Assembly: GCF_000421825.1 (NCBI RefSeq)
Contig: NZ_ATXT01000014.1
Span: forward strand, 310,001 to 374,000
Length of the DNA stretch: 64,000 nt
DNA from: Humibacter albus DSM 18994
GTDB taxonomy: Bacteria; Actinomycetota; Actinomycetes; Actinomycetales; Microbacteriaceae
Direction: 5' to 3'
Shown: positions 60,573 through 64,000 of the stretch, piece after piece
Layout: each line of letters starts with the position of its first letter
Position numbering within the stretch: the stretch's first letter is position 1
The notes under the pieces: model-generated
Seen by the model: only the letters and a program-made list of their open reading frames with translations
The model's database searches: none
What the model was told of the DNA's origin: nothing
Position numbers and translations under genes: made by a program

Positions 60573-63500
60573 GACAGATGTCGTGACGACGAGTGGCGGT
60601 GAGGCCCGGGGCGGTGCCTCTTCCGGTGGCGACGTCGATGTCGAGGTGGTGAACGCGGTCGACGCGGATGCCATCGCCGACGCTCTGAAGACCTATCACC
60701 CGACCGCACAGCAGCGCGCGGTGATCGAGGCGCCCCTGAAGCCCGCCCTCGTGGTGGCGGGTGCCGGCAGCGGCAAGACGGAGACCATGGCGTTCCGAGT
60801 GCTCTGGCTGCTCGCCAACCGGCTCGTGAAACCGCACGAGGTGCTCGGTCTCACGTTCACCCGAAAAGCGGCAGGAGAGCTGCGCGACCGCATCCGGGAC
60901 CGCGTCGATGCCCTGGCCGAAGCCGGCATCATCGAGCCGCCGGACGAGCTCGAACCGACCCAGGTGCTCACCTACAACGCGTTCGCGAACCAGGTGTACC
61001 GCGAGAACGCACTGCTTCTGGGACGTGAGGGAGACGGCGCGGTGCTCGGCGAGGCATCCGCCTGGCAGCTGGCGCGCAGCATCGTCGTGGGCAGCGACGA
61101 CGAGCGGCTGCTGCTACTCGACAAATCCGTCGACCAGGTGACCGCGGCCGTGCTCGAACTGGCGCACGCCCTGAACGAGAACACGGCCGATCGGTCGGAG
61201 GTGGCCGCGATGGCGCGCGAGTTCGCGAGCATCGAGAACCTGCCGAACGGCGGACGCAGCCCCTATGAGAAAGATGTGGTCGAGCCCGCGCGAGCCGTCG
61301 GCACTCTACCGGTCCTGCTCGATCTGGCCGCCCGTTTCGACGCGGAGAAGGAGCGGCGCGGGCTCGTCGAGTACTCCGACCAGGTGGCGTTCGCGCTGCA
61401 GATCGTGCGCGGAGCACCGCAGGTGGCCGAGAGCATCCGAAGTCGACACCGGGTCGTGCTGCTCGACGAATACCAGGACACGTCCGTCGTTCAGACCAGG
61501 CTGCTCGCGTCTCTTTTCGGCGGCCGACCCGTGATGGCGGTCGGTGATCCGCACCAGTCCATCTACGGATGGCGCGGCGCGAGCGCGTCGAACCTCGATC
61601 AGTTCGTGACCGAGTTCGGCGCGGCTCCGGAGCAGCGCTACGGGCTTTCCACGAGTTGGCGCAACGGCACGCGCATCCTGGATGCCGCCAATCGCCTGGT
61701 CGAACCGCTCACCGCACGCTCGCGCGTCTCGGTCGCCGCCCTGACACCATCGCCGGCCGCGAGCGAGCGCGCCGTGCAGTCGGTCTTCGCGGAGACGGTG
61801 CCGGAGGAGGCGGATGCCGCCGCCCGCTGGCTGCGCGACAAGCTCGCCGAACCGGTGCTGGATGCCGACGGCCGCCCCGTTCTCGATGCCCACGGTCGTC
61901 GCGCTGTGCCGAGCGCGGCGATGCTCTTCCGTTCGCGAAGCACGCAGGCCGTGTTCACTCAGGCGCTGCGCGAGCACGGCGTGAAGTACCACGTGCTCGG
62001 CGTCGGCGGTCTTCTCGCCGAGCCCGAGATCGCCGATCTCGTCTGCGCTCTGCGCGTGGTCGACGACCCGACCGCGGGGAGCGAGCTGATCCGCCTGCTC
62101 GCCGGTCCGCGGTGGCGCATCGGCGTGCGCGACCTGCGCGGTCTCAAGCAGGCCGCCCGCTGGCTGGCCGAACACGACTACAAGCAGCAGCGGATCGACG
62201 TTGAGGTTCGTGCCGCGATCAGAGCCAGCGTGATCGACAGTGAACAGGCATCCATCGTCGATGCGCTGGACGCCGTGGTGCACGCGCCCGACGGGCACCG
62301 CATGCTCGAGGGCATCTCGCCGCTCGGGCTGGCGCGGTTGCGCGATGCGGGCAGCCTGTTCGCCCGACTCCGCGCTCGCAGCGGCATCGAATTGCTCGAC
62401 TTCGTCACACTCGTGGAGCACGAGCTCGGCCTCGACATCGAGCTCGCCGCGAACGAGACGCGCACCGGCGGGCGCGGCGCCCTGGATGCTTTCTTCGACG
62501 CGCTCTCGGACTACCTCGCGGTGAGCGAGACGGCGGGTCTTCCCGGGTTCCTGGGCTGGTTGCGCGAGGCCGAGCGACGCGACTCGCTCGCGCCCCGACC
62601 GGAGAAGCCGGAGCCCGGCACCGTGCAACTGCTGACCGTGCACGGCTCGAAAGGGCTCGAGTGGGATCACGTGGTGGTGCCCCGACTGGTCGAGGATGAG
62701 CTGCCGTCGAAACCGAACGAGGGAACGAACGCGTGGCTCGGGTTCGGACGCTTGCCGTGGGAGTTCCGCGGCGATGCGGACGAACTGCCCGCCTTCGAGT
62801 GGCGCACGGCGACGACTCGCAAAGAGGTGAAGGATGCCCGCGCCGCGTTCAAACAGCGAGTCGCCGAGCACTATGAGCGCGAGGAGCGGCGGCTGGCGTA
62901 CGTCGCGGTGACACGGGCCAGGCACGGGCTGCTGCTCACCGGATCGTTCTGGTCGACCCAGGTGCGCCCCCGCCGTCCCAGCCGATACCTGGCGGAGCTG
63001 GCCGAGGCGGGCATCGTGCCGGCGTTGCCGCCTGCACCGGCGAACGATGAGAACCCGCTGGGCGACGGCAAGGAGCCCATCCGCTGGCCGATGGATCCGC
63101 TCGGCGGGCGCCGGCCCGCCGTCGAAGCGGCGGCCGAGCGCGTGCGCGCGGCCGAGCCGGGGCACGCGGGACGGTGGGCGCGCGACGTGGAGCTTCTGCT
63201 GGCGGAACGCGAGCGGATGCTCGAGGCGACATCATCTGTGATGCTGCCCACGCGCATCCCGGCATCCCGCTTCAAGGACTACATCTCTTCGCCCGCCGAG
63301 GTCGCCTCGGAGCTTCGCCGGCCGATGCCGGAGCGTCCCTATCGCGCGACGCGGCTCGGCACGCTGTTCCACGCCTGGGTGGAGCGCCGGGCCGGGGTGG
63401 CCGGTGGCACCGAGATGATCGATGCGTTCGAGGGTGAGCTGGACGACGAGTTGTTCGTCGTCGGCGAGCTGCCGAGGAGTGCAGAGGGCGAGCCGGATCG

Positions 63501-63954
63501 TACGAGCGTCGAGTCCACGGTCTCAGGTGAGGCGGACCTGGTCGAGCGGGAACGGCTCGCCGAACTGCAACGCACGTTCGAGCGCTCGCCGTGGGCCGAC
63601 CGGCAGCCGGTAGAGGTGGAACGGGAGATCCACCTGCCGTTCGACGGACACCTCGTGATCTGCAAGATCGACGCCGTGTACGAGCGCGACGGGCGCTACG
63701 AGATCGTGGACTGGAAGACCGGCAAGCCGCCGAAGGACGACGACGACCTGGCACGCAAACAGTTGCAGCTCGCGCTCTACCGATTGGCGTTCTCGCGCTG
63801 GAAGGGCGTCGACCCCTCGCTCGTGGATGCCGCGTTCTACTTCGTCGCGGACGATCGGATCATCCGGCCAACCGAGCTCGTCGACGAGGAGGAGTTGACG
63901 CAGCTCTGGCGGGAGAGCACGGGAGGCGACGAGAGCGGATTCGCGGTGGCGTGA
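60565..63954 (+). CDS. adnB: AdnB-like helicase-nuclease subunit
   Basis: 1129-residue lead motor of AdnAB. The first 45 residues are variable. Then TAQQRAVIEAP (Q motif), GAGSGKTE (Walker A, about 65-72), TFTRKAAGELR (Ia), LLDEYQDTS (II, near 301), GDPHQSIYGWRGA (III), TVHGSKGLEWDHV (V) and YVAVTRARHGLLLTGS (VI). The nuclease domain ends with CKIDAVY and IVDWKTGKPP (about 1034-1055), carrying the Asp and Lys of a PD-(D/E)XK site. GTG 60565 lies within the last codons of adnA, so synthesis is coupled. Confidence 0.94.
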   Translation: MTETDVVTTSGGEARGGASSGGDVDVEVVNAVDADAIADALKTYHPTAQQRAVIEAPLKPALVVAGAGSGKTETMAFRVLWLLANRLVKPHEVLGLTFTRKAAGELRDRIRDRVDALAEAGIIEPPDELEPTQVLTYNAFANQVYRENALLLGREGDGAVLGEASAWQLARSIVVGSDDERLLLLDKSVDQVTAAVLELAHALNENTADRSEVAAMAREFASIENLPNGGRSPYEKDVVEPARAVGTLPVLLDLAARFDAEKERRGLVEYSDQVAFALQIVRGAPQVAESIRSRHRVVLLDEYQDTSVVQTRLLASLFGGRPVMAVGDPHQSIYGWRGASASNLDQFVTEFGAAPEQRYGLSTSWRNGTRILDAANRLVEPLTARSRVSVAALTPSPAASERAVQSVFAETVPEEADAAARWLRDKLAEPVLDADGRPVLDAHGRRAVPSAAMLFRSRSTQAVFTQALREHGVKYHVLGVGGLLAEPEIADLVCALRVVDDPTAGSELIRLLAGPRWRIGVRDLRGLKQAARWLAEHDYKQQRIDVEVRAAIRASVIDSEQASIVDALDAVVHAPDGHRMLEGISPLGLARLRDAGSLFARLRARSGIELLDFVTLVEHELGLDIELAANETRTGGRGALDAFFDALSDYLAVSETAGLPGFLGWLREAERRDSLAPRPEKPEPGTVQLLTVHGSKGLEWDHVVVPRLVEDELPSKPNEGTNAWLGFGRLPWEFRGDADELPAFEWRTATTRKEVKDARAAFKQRVAEHYEREERRLAYVAVTRARHGLLLTGSFWSTQVRPRRPSRYLAELAEAGIVPALPPAPANDENPLGDGKEPIRWPMDPLGGRRPAVEAAAERVRAAEPGHAGRWARDVELLLAERERMLEATSSVMLPTRIPASRFKDYISSPAEVASELRRPMPERPYRATRLGTLFHAWVERRAGVAGGTEMIDAFEGELDDELFVVGELPRSAEGEPDRTSVESTVSGEADLVERERLAELQRTFERSPWADRQPVEVEREIHLPFDGHLVICKIDAVYERDGRYEIVDWKTGKPPKDDDDLARKQLQLALYRLAFSRWKGVDPSLVDAAFYFVADDRIIRPTELVDEEELTQLWRESTGGDESGFAVA

Positions 63955-64000
63955 GCCGGAGGTCGATCTCGCGGTGGCGCACTATCTCGGTGTGCAGGAT

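Noticed and set aside
63951-64000. GTGA at the end of adnB as start of a further gene
   Set aside because: Only 50 bases remain in the window; the frame is open but too short to recognise any product.

Overview
The window is a gene-dense, GC-rich (about 69 percent by eye) chromosomal stretch from an actinobacterium, most likely of the family Microbacteriaceae. The evidence is DUF3117 and DUF3107 proteins, an AdnAB-type helicase-nuclease pair, an actinobacterial DapD, TatB, a typA region next to a peptide-binding lipoprotein, many leaderless gene starts, and an excess of the word GGATGC/GCATCC. The genus cannot be told from the sequence. There is no phage, transposase, CRISPR array, rRNA or tRNA; this is mostly core genome.

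Layout. 0-3.3 kb: end of an Fpg/Nei glycosylase gene, a DJ-1/PfpI protein, a PPOX flavoenzyme, a stand-alone HerA-like ATPase and a small acidic protein. 3.3-9.5 kb: leftward NAD synthesis operon nrtR-nadA-nadB-nadC-nifS with a candidate NrtR operator. 9.6-14.7 kb: glycine riboswitch and gcvT-gcvH-gcvP. 14.7-16.9 kb: a winged-helix/nuclease-like gene lying between two related 65-bp hairpins, then a CPBP protease. 17-24.7 kb: a peptide ABC transporter (lipoprotein, two permeases, fused double ATPase), interrupted by an antisense PH-domain membrane gene. 24.8-27.3 kb: typA and a small lipoprotein. 27.4-31.6 kb: efeUOB iron uptake under a DtxR/IdeR-type iron box. 31.7-39.9 kb: ferredoxin, dapC, citrate synthase, penicillin acylase family protein and divergent dapD/dapE. 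39.9-42.8 kb: PIG-V-like mannosyltransferase, DUF3117, O-methyltransferase and tatB. 42.9-45.8 kb: MFS transporter plus a sphingosine-1-phosphate-lyase-like enzyme. 45.9-48.9 kb: an overlapping operon of a soluble MgtE-N/CBS protein, a DUF1003 membrane protein and an Mrp ATPase. 48.9-57.1 kb: general stress protein, aminopeptidase P, PHP phosphoesterase, DEAD-box helicase, ferritin-like protein, protein phosphatase, DUF3107. 57.3-64 kb: adnA-adnB.

The genes cooperate in visible sets: NadA and NadB-NadC make nicotinate mononucleotide while NifS supplies sulfur for the NadA cluster; the glycine cleavage genes are switched by glycine; DapC, DapD and DapE are three steps of the succinylase route to meso-diaminopimelate and lysine; EfeUOB imports iron; AdnAB resects DNA double-strand breaks. 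Several blocks match gene order remembered from Mycobacterium tuberculosis (typA, fdxC-dapC, dapD-dapE, O-methyltransferase-tatB, mrp; rhlE, ferritin-like, DUF3107, adnAB).

The strongest unexplained signals are: the two 65-bp hairpins with compensatory stem changes; the repeated arrangement TAnnnT, six bases, start codon at 11 gene starts, including a divergent dapD/dapE pair whose start codons are exactly 18 bp apart; the MgtE-N/DUF1003/Mrp operon; and low-complexity insertions in several housekeeping enzymes.
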